From IMG/VR virus record IMGVR_UViG_3300049927_000079, positions 1 to 58,521 of that record: a stretch of DNA of 58,521 nt; one strand, 5' to 3'. Numbering within the stretch: the stretch's first letter is position 1; every line of letters starts with the position of its first letter. Positions 11,138 to 18,842 of this stretch are shown in pieces. The notes below the pieces were generated by a model that ran no database searches, was not told the DNA's origin, and was given only the letters and a program-made list of their open reading frames with translations. Made by a program: the position numbers and the translations under genes. The DNA comes from a virus.

Positions 11138-11775
11138 AAGCGGAAGTCCACCACGAATCACCGCTCAAGTGGCCGGAAGGCTGGTCGCGCACGCTGATTG
11201 AGAATCGGCAGCCCAAGTCTGCCTGGAAGAAGCCGCTGTCCCACTACAGTGATGCCGTGGTGCATGAACTGGAATTGATGAGTGTCAGTTCTGTGACTAT
11301 CTCGCGCAACGATGGCGACCTCGCGCGGCGCGATCCGGGAGTAGCAGTCTGGTTCTCAATCAAACCGGTGCAGGACTGGTCGTGGCAGTCCGGGTTGCAG
11401 ATTGACAGTCCTATCCCCTCGCTCGAAGAAATTGATACTGCCTACAAGCGCCTTGCTCGGAAGCATCATCCCGACGCTGTAGCCAACGGCTCCGGTGGGG
11501 ACATTCAGACCTACCACAAGCTGACTGACTACCGGAAGAAGGCGCGCGCCTGGGTTCTCGGAGAGGATAAGACGCAGCACGGCAACTGCATTCCGATGGA
11601 CAGGTTCACGGAGGTTCGATTGAACCTCGCCGGCATCCGTGCAGCGTTGGCACACTTCCGCGGCCTGGAGCGGTTAGGTATGCCAGCCATCGTGGAGCGG
11701 GTCATGTCTACCGCGTTCAAGGCAGCGCTACCACAGCGAGCATCGGAGGACGCCAATGGCCCAACCGCTGCTTGA
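11134..11775 (+). CDS. J-domain-like protein
   Basis: A 213-residue protein from ATG 11134 (ATGA overlap). Residues 95-145 resemble a DnaJ J-domain: S-L-E-E-I-D-T-A-Y-K-R-L-A-R-K-H-H-P-D (HPD at 112-114), then Y-H-K-L-T-D-Y-R-K-K-A-R-A-W. HPD is the loop that stimulates Hsp70/DnaK ATPase. The N-terminal 90 residues and C-terminal 65 are unassigned. A phage J-protein may recruit host DnaK for replication-complex remodelling, as lambda does through host DnaJ, but here the phage supplies its own. Client identity is unknown. Confidence 0.72.
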   Translation: MKAEVHHESPLKWPEGWSRTLIENRQPKSAWKKPLSHYSDAVVHELELMSVSSVTISRNDGDLARRDPGVAVWFSIKPVQDWSWQSGLQIDSPIPSLEEIDTAYKRLARKHHPDAVANGSGGDIQTYHKLTDYRKKARAWVLGEDKTQHGNCIPMDRFTEVRLNLAGIRAALAHFRGLERLGMPAIVERVMSTAFKAALPQRASEDANGPTAA

Positions 11776-12187
11776 AGGACACCAGGAATATGTGGACCCA
11801 ACCAACTACAGTCAGCAGATTCAGGAGTTACGCGACGACTTCTCTGAATACCAGCGCCAAGTTCAGGAAGCCCTGACTCGTATTGGACAAAGCATTGCAG
11901 TCATCCGGCAAGGCTTGCGGATGGCAGGCGGAGACGAGATCACTACCGTCCCACTAGGTTCATCCCCACAGTTTGATCCGAAGTGGAAAGCGTGGCAGGA
12001 CAAACTTGGTCAAGGCACAGCGCCGGCCAGAGTCATCGGAGCCATTCTGGATCATGGCCCTCTGAACCGCTCGCAGCTGCGCCAAGCTGCGGAAATGGGA
12101 TGGTCAACCCTCGACGCTGCGACGGCACGACTAAAGAATCTAAGTTTGATCGAAAAGGTAGGCGACCGCTGGAATCTTAAATCCTGA
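11756..12187 (+). CDS. Coiled-coil plus winged-helix protein
   Basis: A 143-residue protein with GGAGG six bases before ATG 11756, overlapping the J-domain gene by 20 bases. Residues 19-50 form a coiled coil (I-Q-E-L-R-D-D-F-S-E-Y-Q-R-Q-V-Q-E-A-L). Residues 88-140 look like a winged helix: A-R-V-I-G-A-I-L-D-H-G-P-L-N-R-S-Q-L-R-Q-A-A, then D-A-A-T-A-R-L-K-N-L-S-L-I-E-K-V-G-D-R-W. It probably binds DNA as an oligomer and may regulate the recombination operon. Confidence 0.65.
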   Translation: MAQPLLEGHQEYVDPTNYSQQIQELRDDFSEYQRQVQEALTRIGQSIAVIRQGLRMAGGDEITTVPLGSSPQFDPKWKAWQDKLGQGTAPARVIGAILDHGPLNRSQLRQAAEMGWSTLDAATARLKNLSLIEKVGDRWNLKS

Positions 12188-12201
12188 AAGGAATCCTCTC
12201 G

Positions 12202-12585
12202 ATGGCCAAGAAGAAGGCAGCAAAGAAGAAGTCCGCACCTAAACACTCGAAGGCTCGCCGCATCCCGCGGCAAGATGTCCTGCCTGGTATCGGTGACACC
12301 AAGATAGCAGCCATCGAGAATGCCGCACTCGACTACGCCGAGATCCGAGATGAGCGGCAGGTGTTGACCACGAAAGAAGTGGATCTCAAGAAACGGTTGC
12401 TCGACCTGATGCACAACAAGGGGTTGAAGGAATACAAGCGCAATGGCATCTCGGTCAAAGTTGTGATGGAAGAGGAAAACGTAAAGGTGCGCGTGCGAGC
12501 CGAGGAGGATCTTGACGAGGCAGCGCCGGCCGAGACAGTAGAGGTAGGCGAGCAGACCGAGGAATCCGAGGCGCAGCCCGACTGA
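12202..12585 (+). CDS. Basic N-terminus, recombination-operon helper protein
   Basis: A 127-residue protein. Residues 1-22 are almost all Lys/Ala/Ser/Arg (histone-H1-like). The core (about 35-95) is I-E-N-A-A-L-D-Y-A-E-I-R-D-E-R, then L-K-K-R-L-L-D-L-M-H, then Y-K-R-N-G-I-S-V-K-V-V, a pattern I associate with small proteins encoded next to RecT/exonuclease genes in phages. The C-terminus is acidic (Glu-rich). A strongly bipolar charge suggests nucleic-acid or protein bridging. Its stop overlaps the next ATG (TGATG). Confidence 0.62.
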   Translation: MAKKKAAKKKSAPKHSKARRIPRQDVLPGIGDTKIAAIENAALDYAEIRDERQVLTTKEVDLKKRLLDLMHNKGLKEYKRNGISVKVVMEEENVKVRVRAEEDLDEAAPAETVEVGEQTEESEAQPD

Positions 12586-12785
12586 TGCCATTCCCTGAAA
12601 CCACTGGCGAACTGGTCAAGGCGGGCTATCGCTTTGACAACCAAGCGAACTGTAGAGGGTGTGGTGCGGCGATAGAGTGGTACATCACACCCCGCGGCAA
12701 GAAGATGCCGTTCGACGTGGACGCAGACGGCAACTGCGAACCACACTTCGCAACCTGTCCGAACGCGAAGGATTTCCGCAAGTGA
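12585..12785 (+). CDS. Small zinc-ribbon protein
   Basis: A 66-residue protein. C-R-G-C-G-A-A-I-E-W-Y-I-T-P-R-G-K-K-M-P-F-D is followed by H-F-A-T-C-P-N-A; two cysteine pairs and a histidine provide a zinc site. Proteins with C-x-x-C-x(3-5)-W-x-x-T-P-x-G-K-x-M-P are widespread in phages, usually beside recombination or replication genes, with unknown function. It is coupled by TGATG to the gene before and by GTGA to the gene after. Confidence 0.72.
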   Translation: MPFPETTGELVKAGYRFDNQANCRGCGAAIEWYITPRGKKMPFDVDADGNCEPHFATCPNAKDFRK

Positions 12786-12973
12786 GCAGCGGCAGCGGTA
12801 AAAGTCGCGGCCAGGAAACTCGTGACCGGCGCCGCGCTCTAGGGCTCTGCACCGCTTGCGGGGATAATCCACCGAGTAAAAACAGTTTGAAATGCTATCC
12901 ATGTCGGGTTCGATTATCGGGCTACAGCCGGGAGCGCTATGAGCACAGTCCTATTCGACGCCGCAAAACATGA
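12782..12973 (+). CDS. Basic small zinc-finger protein
   Basis: A 63-residue protein from GTG 12782 (GTGA overlap). L-C-T-A-C-G (about 29-34) and C-Y-P-C-R (46-50) form a four-cysteine zinc site flanked by R-D-R-R-R-A and R-Y-E-H-S-P-I-R-R-R-K. The net charge is strongly positive, suggesting DNA or RNA binding. It overlaps the start of the nuclease gene by 35 bases in another frame. Confidence 0.62.
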   Translation: MSSGSGKSRGQETRDRRRALGLCTACGDNPPSKNSLKCYPCRVRLSGYSRERYEHSPIRRRKT

Positions 12974-13580
12974 GTACCGCAACGCCAAAGGAATCGCTGT
13001 CCCATCGGTTACGCAGATTCTCGCACTCGCTGGCATCTGTGATTTCTCTTTTGTCGAAGAGGAGCGGCGTATCGCGGCGATGGAGCGCGGGACGTCGGTT
13101 CACTGGCTCTTGCAACTTGAGGATGAGGGAGCGCTCAACTACCGACAGGTTCCGCTCCGGTTGCGACCGTACCGCAAAGCGTGGCAGGACTGGAAGAAGG
13201 CGTCCGGGTTCATGCCGGAGTTAATTGAGCACCAGTTTATTTCGCACTACGGATACGCCGGCACGATCGACAGGTATGGAACCTTGCCGCCAACCGCCAC
13301 GTGGCCCAACGGAAGTAAAGCGATAATCGACCTGAAAACTGGGGAGGTTGCGGATTGGACCCGGCTGCAACTGGTTGGTTATGCCATGCGGATGCACTCG
13401 ATTTTGGCAATAGCCAGACGGATTCGCCGGATAGCCGTAGCACTAAGAGCGAATGGAACGTACTCAGTGCGGGAGTTTCCGCAGTCTACATTTGAGGTTG
13501 ATTGGAGCAAGTTTATACAGGCGAAGAGGAGCGTAGATGCCGGACACGTTGAACACGGAAACGACCGAAGAAATTATTAA
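12939..13580 (+). CDS. PD-(D/E)XK exonuclease, RecB/Cas4-like
   Basis: A 213-residue protein. V-P-S-V-T-Q-I-L (20-27) opens the fold; the active site is Y-A-G-T-I-D-R-Y-G (metal-binding Asp) and A-I-I-D-L-K-T-G-E (the D-x-K pair), followed by Q-L-V-G-Y-A, the Q-x-x-x-Y element of RecB-family nucleases. It lacks the four-cysteine cluster of true Cas4. Encoded just ahead of RecT, it probably resects double-stranded DNA ends to make single strands for RecT to anneal (a SynExo-type pair). Confidence 0.8.
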   Translation: MSTVLFDAAKHEYRNAKGIAVPSVTQILALAGICDFSFVEEERRIAAMERGTSVHWLLQLEDEGALNYRQVPLRLRPYRKAWQDWKKASGFMPELIEHQFISHYGYAGTIDRYGTLPPTATWPNGSKAIIDLKTGEVADWTRLQLVGYAMRMHSILAIARRIRRIAVALRANGTYSVREFPQSTFEVDWSKFIQAKRSVDAGHVEHGNDRRNY

Positions 13581-14235
13581 ACAGGAAGCGCTTACCGTTG
13601 TAGAGCAAGCCAAGGCAATAGTCATTCGAGACCAGGAATCCTATAACCACGCTTGCTCGCTTCTGCTCGAACAGATCAAGCCCTTCCGCAAGCGCTGGCT
13701 CGAATACTGGGCTGCGGTCAAAAACCCCGCGTGGGCTGCGTATCAAGCTATCCAGAAGAAGTTTACCGAGGGCGACAAGCCGCTTGAGGAAGCCGAGCGC
13801 CAGGTCAAGGCGGAAATTAACCGCTGGAACGAGGAGCAAGAGAAGATCCGGCAGGAGTTGCAGCGTAAGGCGGAGGAAGAAGCGCGGCAGGCCGAAGAAG
13901 AGGAGCGCTTACGGATTGCGACGATGGCAGAGGAGTCCGGAGCCACCGAAGAAGAAGTTAACGCGATCGTAGACACTCCGGTGACCGCGGTTGCTCCACC
14001 CGTGCCGGCCACGTACCAGAAGGCATCCGGCATCGGGACGCGGGAGAATTGGAAGGCTCGCGTGACCGACCTCCGGAAGTTATGTGCGGCGATTGCCAAG
14101 GGAACCGTGCCGCCTACCTACGTTCTGCCGAATGAGTCTGTCCTTAACGCGCGGGCCAAGGCCGATCGTGGGACCATGAATATTCCGGGAGTGGTCCCCT
14201 ACAACGATCCGATCATTTCAGGCAGGAGCCGATGA
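13537..14235 (+). CDS. Coiled-coil recombination-operon protein
   Basis: A 232-residue protein starting inside the exonuclease gene (44-base overlap). Residues 20-75 are helical, residues about 88-125 form a highly charged coiled coil (A-E-R-Q-V-K-A-E-I-N-R-W-N-E-E-Q-E-K-I-R-Q-E-L), and the C-terminal 70 residues include G-I-G-T-R-E-N-W-K-A-R-V-T-D and V-P-P-T-Y-V-L-P-N-E-S-V-L-N-A-R-A-K. This arrangement is typical of proteins encoded beside phage RecT or Bet. It may bridge nuclease and annealase. Its TGA overlaps the ATG of the next gene. Confidence 0.66.
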   Translation: MPDTLNTETTEEIIKQEALTVVEQAKAIVIRDQESYNHACSLLLEQIKPFRKRWLEYWAAVKNPAWAAYQAIQKKFTEGDKPLEEAERQVKAEINRWNEEQEKIRQELQRKAEEEARQAEEEERLRIATMAEESGATEEEVNAIVDTPVTAVAPPVPATYQKASGIGTRENWKARVTDLRKLCAAIAKGTVPPTYVLPNESVLNARAKADRGTMNIPGVVPYNDPIISGRSR

Positions 14236-15389
14236 GGGACGGTTTAGATTACGCCGCAGAACTTGAGTACGTAAAGGAACTAGACAGGAGCGCGCAAATG
14301 AATACACAACTAGCGGTAGTGGATCACTCGAAAGATTTGGCCGTCACATCCGAGCAGGTAAAGATTGCCCGCGCAACTGTGGCCAAGGGACTCAATGATG
14401 ACCAGTTTTCCGTTTACCTCTACAACTGTCAGAGGCAAAGAGTCCACCCGCTTGACGGCCTAGTTGTACCGATCGTCCGGAAAGAGCAGGACGGCGGCGA
14501 GCGCCTCACGTTTGTGACCACAGTGGACCTCTTGAGATCCCGTGCGGACGAGACCGGCGATTACGCTGGCAGCGATGACCCGTTCTTCACTTACCCGGTT
14601 GAGAACCCAACGGCTGCCGATAAGCCGACCTCTTCAACGGTCACCGTCTGGAAGTTTGTCCACGGAGAGAAGTGCGCGTTCACTGCGACTGCCCGCTATG
14701 ACGAGTATTACCCCGGCGAGAAACAGGGGTTCATGTGGAAGAGTAAGCCGCACGTCATGCTAGGCAAGTGCGCGGAAGGGCTCGCGCTCCGCAAGGCTTT
14801 CCCGAAGCAACTGGCCGGCCTGTATCTCGAAGAGGAGTTGCAGAAGGAAAACAAGCCTGCACGCACTACGCCTGCGAAGCCATCAGAGAAGCCTGTAGGC
14901 AACGTGAAGTGCTCCGAGTGCAACGCGATTGGCGGGCACCTGCCAAAGTGCTCCAAGCGCCAAGGCCCCGCACCGCAAGCGCAGCCGGCGCCCGAGCAGG
15001 CCTCACCTGTAGAGCAGAACGTGATGTGCGGCGACTGCGGTAAGGTGAACGGCCACACGCCGGAGTGCAAGTACGCGAAGAAAGCGGAGACCAATCCCGG
15101 CTGGACTGAAACGGTTGTCGTCATCAACTCCATCGAGAAGAAGGAAACTCGTCCCGACAAAAACAACAAGACGAAGCCGTACCTGATCTTGGAAGTAACA
15201 GACGCGGACAAGTTCGAGTGGAGGATGTACTGCTGGCATCAATCGCTGCACCAGTACCTCAAACCGAAGCAGATGATGGTGTGCCAATACTCCGAACGCA
15301 AGGACCAGGACAAGACGTTCTGCTCGCTGGAGAGGGTACTCGAACTGGCCGGCGTCACCTTCTCTGACAATAAGCCGGTAGTTGCTTAG
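14232..15389 (+). CDS. recT: RecT/Bet-type annealing protein with two zinc knuckles
   Basis: A 385-residue protein. Residues about 35-200 match RecT/Bet single-strand annealing proteins: A-R-A-T-V-A-K-G-L-N-D-D-Q-F, V-H-P-L-D-G-L-V-V-P-I, T-F-V-T-T-V-D-L-L-R-S-R-A, and M-L-G-K-C-A-E-G-L-A-L-R-K-A-F-P. The C-terminal part is unusual: two C-x2-C-x5-H-x3-C knuckles (227-240 and 266-279) joined by a Pro/Ala linker, then about 95 residues of mixed strands and helices. ATG 14232 overlaps the upstream stop; ATG 14298 (M-N-T-Q-L-A-V) has its own AGGAG and may be the main start. It would anneal complementary strands made by the exonuclease. Confidence 0.85.
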   Translation: MRDGLDYAAELEYVKELDRSAQMNTQLAVVDHSKDLAVTSEQVKIARATVAKGLNDDQFSVYLYNCQRQRVHPLDGLVVPIVRKEQDGGERLTFVTTVDLLRSRADETGDYAGSDDPFFTYPVENPTAADKPTSSTVTVWKFVHGEKCAFTATARYDEYYPGEKQGFMWKSKPHVMLGKCAEGLALRKAFPKQLAGLYLEEELQKENKPARTTPAKPSEKPVGNVKCSECNAIGGHLPKCSKRQGPAPQAQPAPEQASPVEQNVMCGDCGKVNGHTPECKYAKKAETNPGWTETVVVINSIEKKETRPDKNNKTKPYLILEVTDADKFEWRMYCWHQSLHQYLKPKQMMVCQYSERKDQDKTFCSLERVLELAGVTFSDNKPVVA

Positions 15390-15776
15390 ATGGCCCCCCG
15401 CAAGGACAGTTTCGCCCGAGCCTTAGCAGATGCCCAAAAGCGTCTGGAGCGGGCATTGGCGGAGCAGGATAGGGCCAAAAGAGTTTTGGCTGCGTTGCAA
15501 TCAGAAATTCCGACACTTCTCATAACTATCGCAGCGCTAAAGCATCACTTGGACCCGAGTGGACCGTTACCCGAAGAAATTGCACAGGTAGAACATTCTC
15601 CGGTTTCACCGTCCCCGCCTCCTAATCTGTCTCCCGAGGATCTGGCTAAGTGGTATCACGACCGCGACCTGTCCGGAGTTGGGAGCATTGCTCCAGCAAG
15701 ACCTGTGGCACCGACTGTAGCGGTAAGCGAGGATGACCTACTACCCGACGACTTCGCTGTAGGCAAAAAGGAATAG
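15390..15776 (+). CDS. Coiled-coil protein with proline-rich tail
   Basis: A 128-residue protein whose ATG directly follows the TAG of recT, in the same frame. Residues 8-55 are a charged coiled coil (F-A-R-A-L-A-D-A-Q-K-R-L-E-R-A-L-A-E-Q-D). The rest is Pro/Ser-rich with a short segment L-S-P-E-D-L-A-K-W-Y-H-D-R-D and an acidic end. No enzymatic motif is seen. It connects the recombination genes to the glycosyltransferase cassette; stop-start abutment (TAGATG) on both sides suggests re-initiation. Confidence 0.6.
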   Translation: MAPRKDSFARALADAQKRLERALAEQDRAKRVLAALQSEIPTLLITIAALKHHLDPSGPLPEEIAQVEHSPVSPSPPPNLSPEDLAKWYHDRDLSGVGSIAPARPVAPTVAVSEDDLLPDDFAVGKKE

Positions 15777-16967
15777 ATGAGCCGATTCCCGTTGCTCTTT
15801 CTTTCTGATGCTCCGACCGCAGGAACCGGCCTTTCTCGGATTACGCGGGATCTCGCCGTTAGAATAGCGACCCATCTTTCTGATGTGATCGAGGTAGGGA
15901 CATTGGGTTACGGTGGGCCGATGTCGCGCTCGCTCCCTTTCCCGCAATATCACATGGAAATGGAAAATTGGGTTGTGCGCAATCTCCCGGAAGTCTGGGC
16001 TGATTTTGCAGGGGAGAGGAAGGGCGCAATCTTTGTTATCTGGGATGGTTCGCGTGTTCTTTGGTTCGCACACCCAGAAAATTGTCAAGATGTCCAACTC
16101 CGTAAATTCCTGCAGGAGTCAACGTTCTCGCGATGGCTGTATGCGCCAATGGATGCAACAGGTCCACATGACCGCTTGACTGCCGTCCTCAAGCATACGG
16201 CAGAAGGGTTTGACCGAGTGCTCGCGTATTCATCGTGGGCAGAGGAAATCCTACGAAGAACATTGTGGAAGAAACCGCTATTGCAGACATTGACCAACCT
16301 GCCGCACGGTTTAGATAGTTCAGTGTTCTACCCGCGCGATAGAGCGGAAGCAAGAGCGAAATTTGGCGAACGAATCGGGATGAGGAACCAGACTGGTAAA
16401 TGGTTATATATCCCCGACAACTTCTTTGTCGTTGGGATTGTCGCCACTAATCAGGCGCGAAAAGATTACGGCCTCGGACTTCAGGTAGTCGCGCAACTTG
16501 CCAAGGAAAAACCGACCTTGGTCTGGATTCACACGGACGTCCTCGAAAGAAACTGGAGCCTACCTGCACTGCTGAATGACTTCGGGCTAAAGAACCACGC
16601 AATCACTACGGTTCCATTAACAGACGAGCAACTGGCGTGGTCGTATTCGGCGTGCGACGTGACTCTCGGCATAGGGATGTCAGAGGGCTTCGGTTTCCCG
16701 ATATTTGAGAGCTTGGCATGTGGCGTCCCGTGCATTCACGGCGATACTGGCGGAGCCCCAGAGCACATGCCTCCGCACATGCTTGTGCCTGCGGAGATGT
16801 ACCGCATAGAGGGTCCGTACAATATGTATCGCCCTGTCCACGTCGCAACTGAGTGGGTCAAGAAGATTCGCGAACTACCGCGCGGACCTGTGTCACTCCC
16901 CGAGCATCTGGACTGGAACGTGTTGTGGCCAAACTGGGAACGTTGGCTGCGGGCAGGTGTCGAATGA
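15777..16967 (+). CDS. GT-B glycosyltransferase (GT4-like)
   Basis: A 396-residue protein. The N-terminal half begins L-L-F-L-S-D-A-P-T-A-G-T-G-L-S-R (first Rossmann domain with acceptor-side glycine loop); the second has N-F-F-V-V-G-I-V-A-T-N-Q-A-R-K-D, and the diagnostic E-G-F-G-F-P-I-F-E-S-L-A-C-G-V-P (about 303-318), the E-x7-E nucleotide-sugar site of GT4 enzymes, then G-G-A-P-E. It should transfer a sugar from a nucleotide-sugar donor with retention. It is the first gene of a seven-gene overlapping cassette. Acceptor unknown: phage DNA, a virion protein or host glycan are options. Confidence 0.85.
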   Translation: MSRFPLLFLSDAPTAGTGLSRITRDLAVRIATHLSDVIEVGTLGYGGPMSRSLPFPQYHMEMENWVVRNLPEVWADFAGERKGAIFVIWDGSRVLWFAHPENCQDVQLRKFLQESTFSRWLYAPMDATGPHDRLTAVLKHTAEGFDRVLAYSSWAEEILRRTLWKKPLLQTLTNLPHGLDSSVFYPRDRAEARAKFGERIGMRNQTGKWLYIPDNFFVVGIVATNQARKDYGLGLQVVAQLAKEKPTLVWIHTDVLERNWSLPALLNDFGLKNHAITTVPLTDEQLAWSYSACDVTLGIGMSEGFGFPIFESLACGVPCIHGDTGGAPEHMPPHMLVPAEMYRIEGPYNMYRPVHVATEWVKKIRELPRGPVSLPEHLDWNVLWPNWERWLRAGVE

Positions 16968-17689
16968 AACTCGCCATCATGTGCCCGAGCACAGGAGGAC
17001 ACGAAGAGGCCGTGAGCAGTTGGCTTATGCGGGAGCATGAATTGTGGGAGGTATTCGTGGACTCCGCAATCGAAGGCGAGGGCGCCGGCTACTTGCAGAA
17101 AGTGCAGAACTTCTATCTACACACCGACGCAGACGTAATCGCGTATTTTCATTCCGACCTCTTCATTCGCGAATGGGATTGGGATGGTCGCGTGCTCCGC
17201 GAGTTTGAAGATCCCAACGTAGTTCTGGTCAGTTTCTTTGGTGCGAAAGAACTGGGGCGCTCAAACATCTACGTGGACCCTTACGACTACCGCCAACTGG
17301 CCCGCGGAGGTTGCTACTCGAACATGCGCGACTGGTTCAACCACGGCCAGTGCTGCACGGGCGCAATGGACGTAGCCATGATTGACAGCTTCTCGCTCAT
17401 CGTGCGGCGATCGTTTTTGGATGAACTTGGCGGATGGCCCATGCACTGCCCGCCGTCACATGGCAGCGATATGTGGCTTTGCATGATGGCCGCGCGGCAC
17501 AAGAAGAAAGTAAGGCTGGTCGGGATTGACTGCTCGCACTCTAGCGGAGGCGTGCGCGGAGATGGGAAGTTTGATTACCCCGCCTGGGCTGCAACGACCA
17601 AGTGGGGCTCCGATGCCGCGATGCACCAGGTGTGGCACCGGTACCTCTACGACGAGTTCAAGGATGTCTTGCCGATAAAGGTGGCGTGA
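16964..17689 (+). CDS. GT-A fold glycosyltransferase-like protein
   Basis: A 241-residue protein from ATG 16964 (ATGA overlap). It starts K-L-A-I-M-C-P-S-T-G-G-H; D-A-D-V-I-A-Y-F-H-S-D-L-F-I (about 54-67) contains the DxD-like metal site expected of GT-A enzymes; S-F-S-L-I-V-R-R-S-F-L-D-E-L-G-G-W and G-S-D-M-W-L-C-M-M-A-A match the acceptor-side region (the ED-type motif) of GT2-like proteins. It probably uses an NDP-sugar. It is the second transferase of the cassette and is co-translated with the GNAT gene (TGATG). Confidence 0.75.
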   Translation: MKLAIMCPSTGGHEEAVSSWLMREHELWEVFVDSAIEGEGAGYLQKVQNFYLHTDADVIAYFHSDLFIREWDWDGRVLREFEDPNVVLVSFFGAKELGRSNIYVDPYDYRQLARGGCYSNMRDWFNHGQCCTGAMDVAMIDSFSLIVRRSFLDELGGWPMHCPPSHGSDMWLCMMAARHKKKVRLVGIDCSHSSGGVRGDGKFDYPAWAATTKWGSDAAMHQVWHRYLYDEFKDVLPIKVA

Positions 17690-18198
17690 TGGCGTTCGTG
17701 CGATCAGGGCTTAACTTCCGCGAAGTGGAGGAGCGCGATCTGCACTGGTTGCGCGACTTGCGAAATGATCCACGTAACACTCCTGGCTGGCGCGATCCGC
17801 GCTCTGTCCAGACTATGCATAACCAGGATGCCTGGTACATGGCGCTCAACAATCTAAACCAGGCATTCATCGCGCTGGACGGGCAGGTGATTATAGGACT
17901 ACTCCGGTTTCGCCTCGACTACCCCATGTCAATCGCAGCCATGACGGGTACGGATGTACTCGAAGGCATGACAGGTCAAGGCTACGGTCGCCGCATCCTC
18001 CGCTCCGGCGCCGAGTACGTGATTCAGGAACTTGGGTTCCATCGGGTGACTGCGGAAGCGCTGGAATCGAACACGGCTGCCATCCACATCATCCAGGCAG
18101 CAGGATTTAAGTCGGAAGGCGTCTTGCGCGGGTATATGTGGCGCAATGGCAAGTGGAACAACTGGCACCTGTTCGGGATGCTGCGGGAGGATCTTTGA
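17689..18198 (+). CDS. GNAT N-acetyltransferase
   Basis: A 169-residue protein from ATG 17689; a GTG one codon earlier overlaps too. It begins with L-N-F-R-E-V-E-E-R-D-L-H-W-L-R-D-L-R-N-D-P, typical of RimJ/sugar-amine GNATs, and has G-Q-G-Y-G-R-R-I-L (acetyl-CoA pyrophosphate loop, motif A), then L-G-F-H-R-V-T-A-E-A-L-E-S-N-T-A-A-I-H-I-I-Q-A-A-G-F (motif B), and G-V-L-R-G-Y. Beside an aminotransferase and glycosyltransferases it most likely acetylates an amino-sugar nucleotide, as in Qui3NAc/Qui4NAc-type pathways. Confidence 0.84.
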   Translation: MAFVRSGLNFREVEERDLHWLRDLRNDPRNTPGWRDPRSVQTMHNQDAWYMALNNLNQAFIALDGQVIIGLLRFRLDYPMSIAAMTGTDVLEGMTGQGYGRRILRSGAEYVIQELGFHRVTAEALESNTAAIHIIQAAGFKSEGVLRGYMWRNGKWNNWHLFGMLREDL

Positions 18199-18842
18199 TT
18201 CTCGTCTTTGGCGGTCTCACGGGCGGTCTCGGTGAACCTCTCCACAAGGATCTCTGCGCCCTGTACTCGGACCAAGTGGTTATGGCAATCGGCCGTACAA
18301 ATTGCAACGTAGAGAGCGAGGACTCGATTGCCGCGTTCCTGAAGTTGCTGTCCGTAGCCAACCCGTTGCACATCATCAACGCGACCGGATTCTCTGTCTC
18401 TGCCGTGATTCACAAGACAGACGTTGCAGACATCCACAAGATATTCCGCGTGAACGTGACTGCAAACATTCTGCTCTTGAAGCACGCGCGGGAACTGTAC
18501 AAGGTTCATGGCGGGACGTTCACCATGCTTTCCTCTGTCACCGCAAGCGATGGCCCTGTAGGGACCGCGGCGTATGCAGCGTCCAAAGCGGCCTTGCACG
18601 GGCTGGTCAGAGTCGCAGCGAAAGAGTTTGCCATGTTCAAGACTCGCGTAAACTGCCTGGAGTTGGGATACTTCAACCGCGGCATGATTTCCGAAGTGCC
18701 AAGCACGCGCCTGCAGAATCTCATTGAAGGAATCCCGTTAGAGGATCTTGGGACCGTGAACGCACTGGCCCACGCCTGCAAGTTCCTGATTGATTGCGAG
18801 TACGTGACCGGCGCCATCGTGAAGGTCAACGGAGGACTATGA
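18195..18842 (+). CDS. Short-chain dehydrogenase/reductase
   Basis: A 215-residue protein from TTG 18195, overlapping the GNAT stop as TTGA. The Rossmann loop is F-G-G-L-T-G-G-L-G (5-13, a variant of G-x3-G-x-G). The catalytic triad region is L-S-S-V-T-A-S (Ser about 113) and Y-A-A-S-K (127-131); N-V-T-A-N-I-L-L-L and the end Y-V-T-G-A-I-V-K-V-N-G-G complete the family pattern. It would oxidise or reduce a keto/hydroxy group with NAD(P)H. In this cassette a nucleotide-keto-sugar is the likely substrate, preparing it for, or competing with, the aminotransferase. Confidence 0.82.
   Translation: MILVFGGLTGGLGEPLHKDLCALYSDQVVMAIGRTNCNVESEDSIAAFLKLLSVANPLHIINATGFSVSAVIHKTDVADIHKIFRVNVTANILLLKHARELYKVHGGTFTMLSSVTASDGPVGTAAYAASKAALHGLVRVAAKEFAMFKTRVNCLELGYFNRGMISEVPSTRLQNLIEGIPLEDLGTVNALAHACKFLIDCEYVTGAIVKVNGGL

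Noticed and set aside
14232-16967. Readthrough fusion RecT-coiled coil-GT4 through two TAG codons in one frame
   Set aside because: Both downstream genes begin with ATG directly after the stop, a packing used throughout this genome (TAAATG, TAGATG), and the proteins make sense separately.
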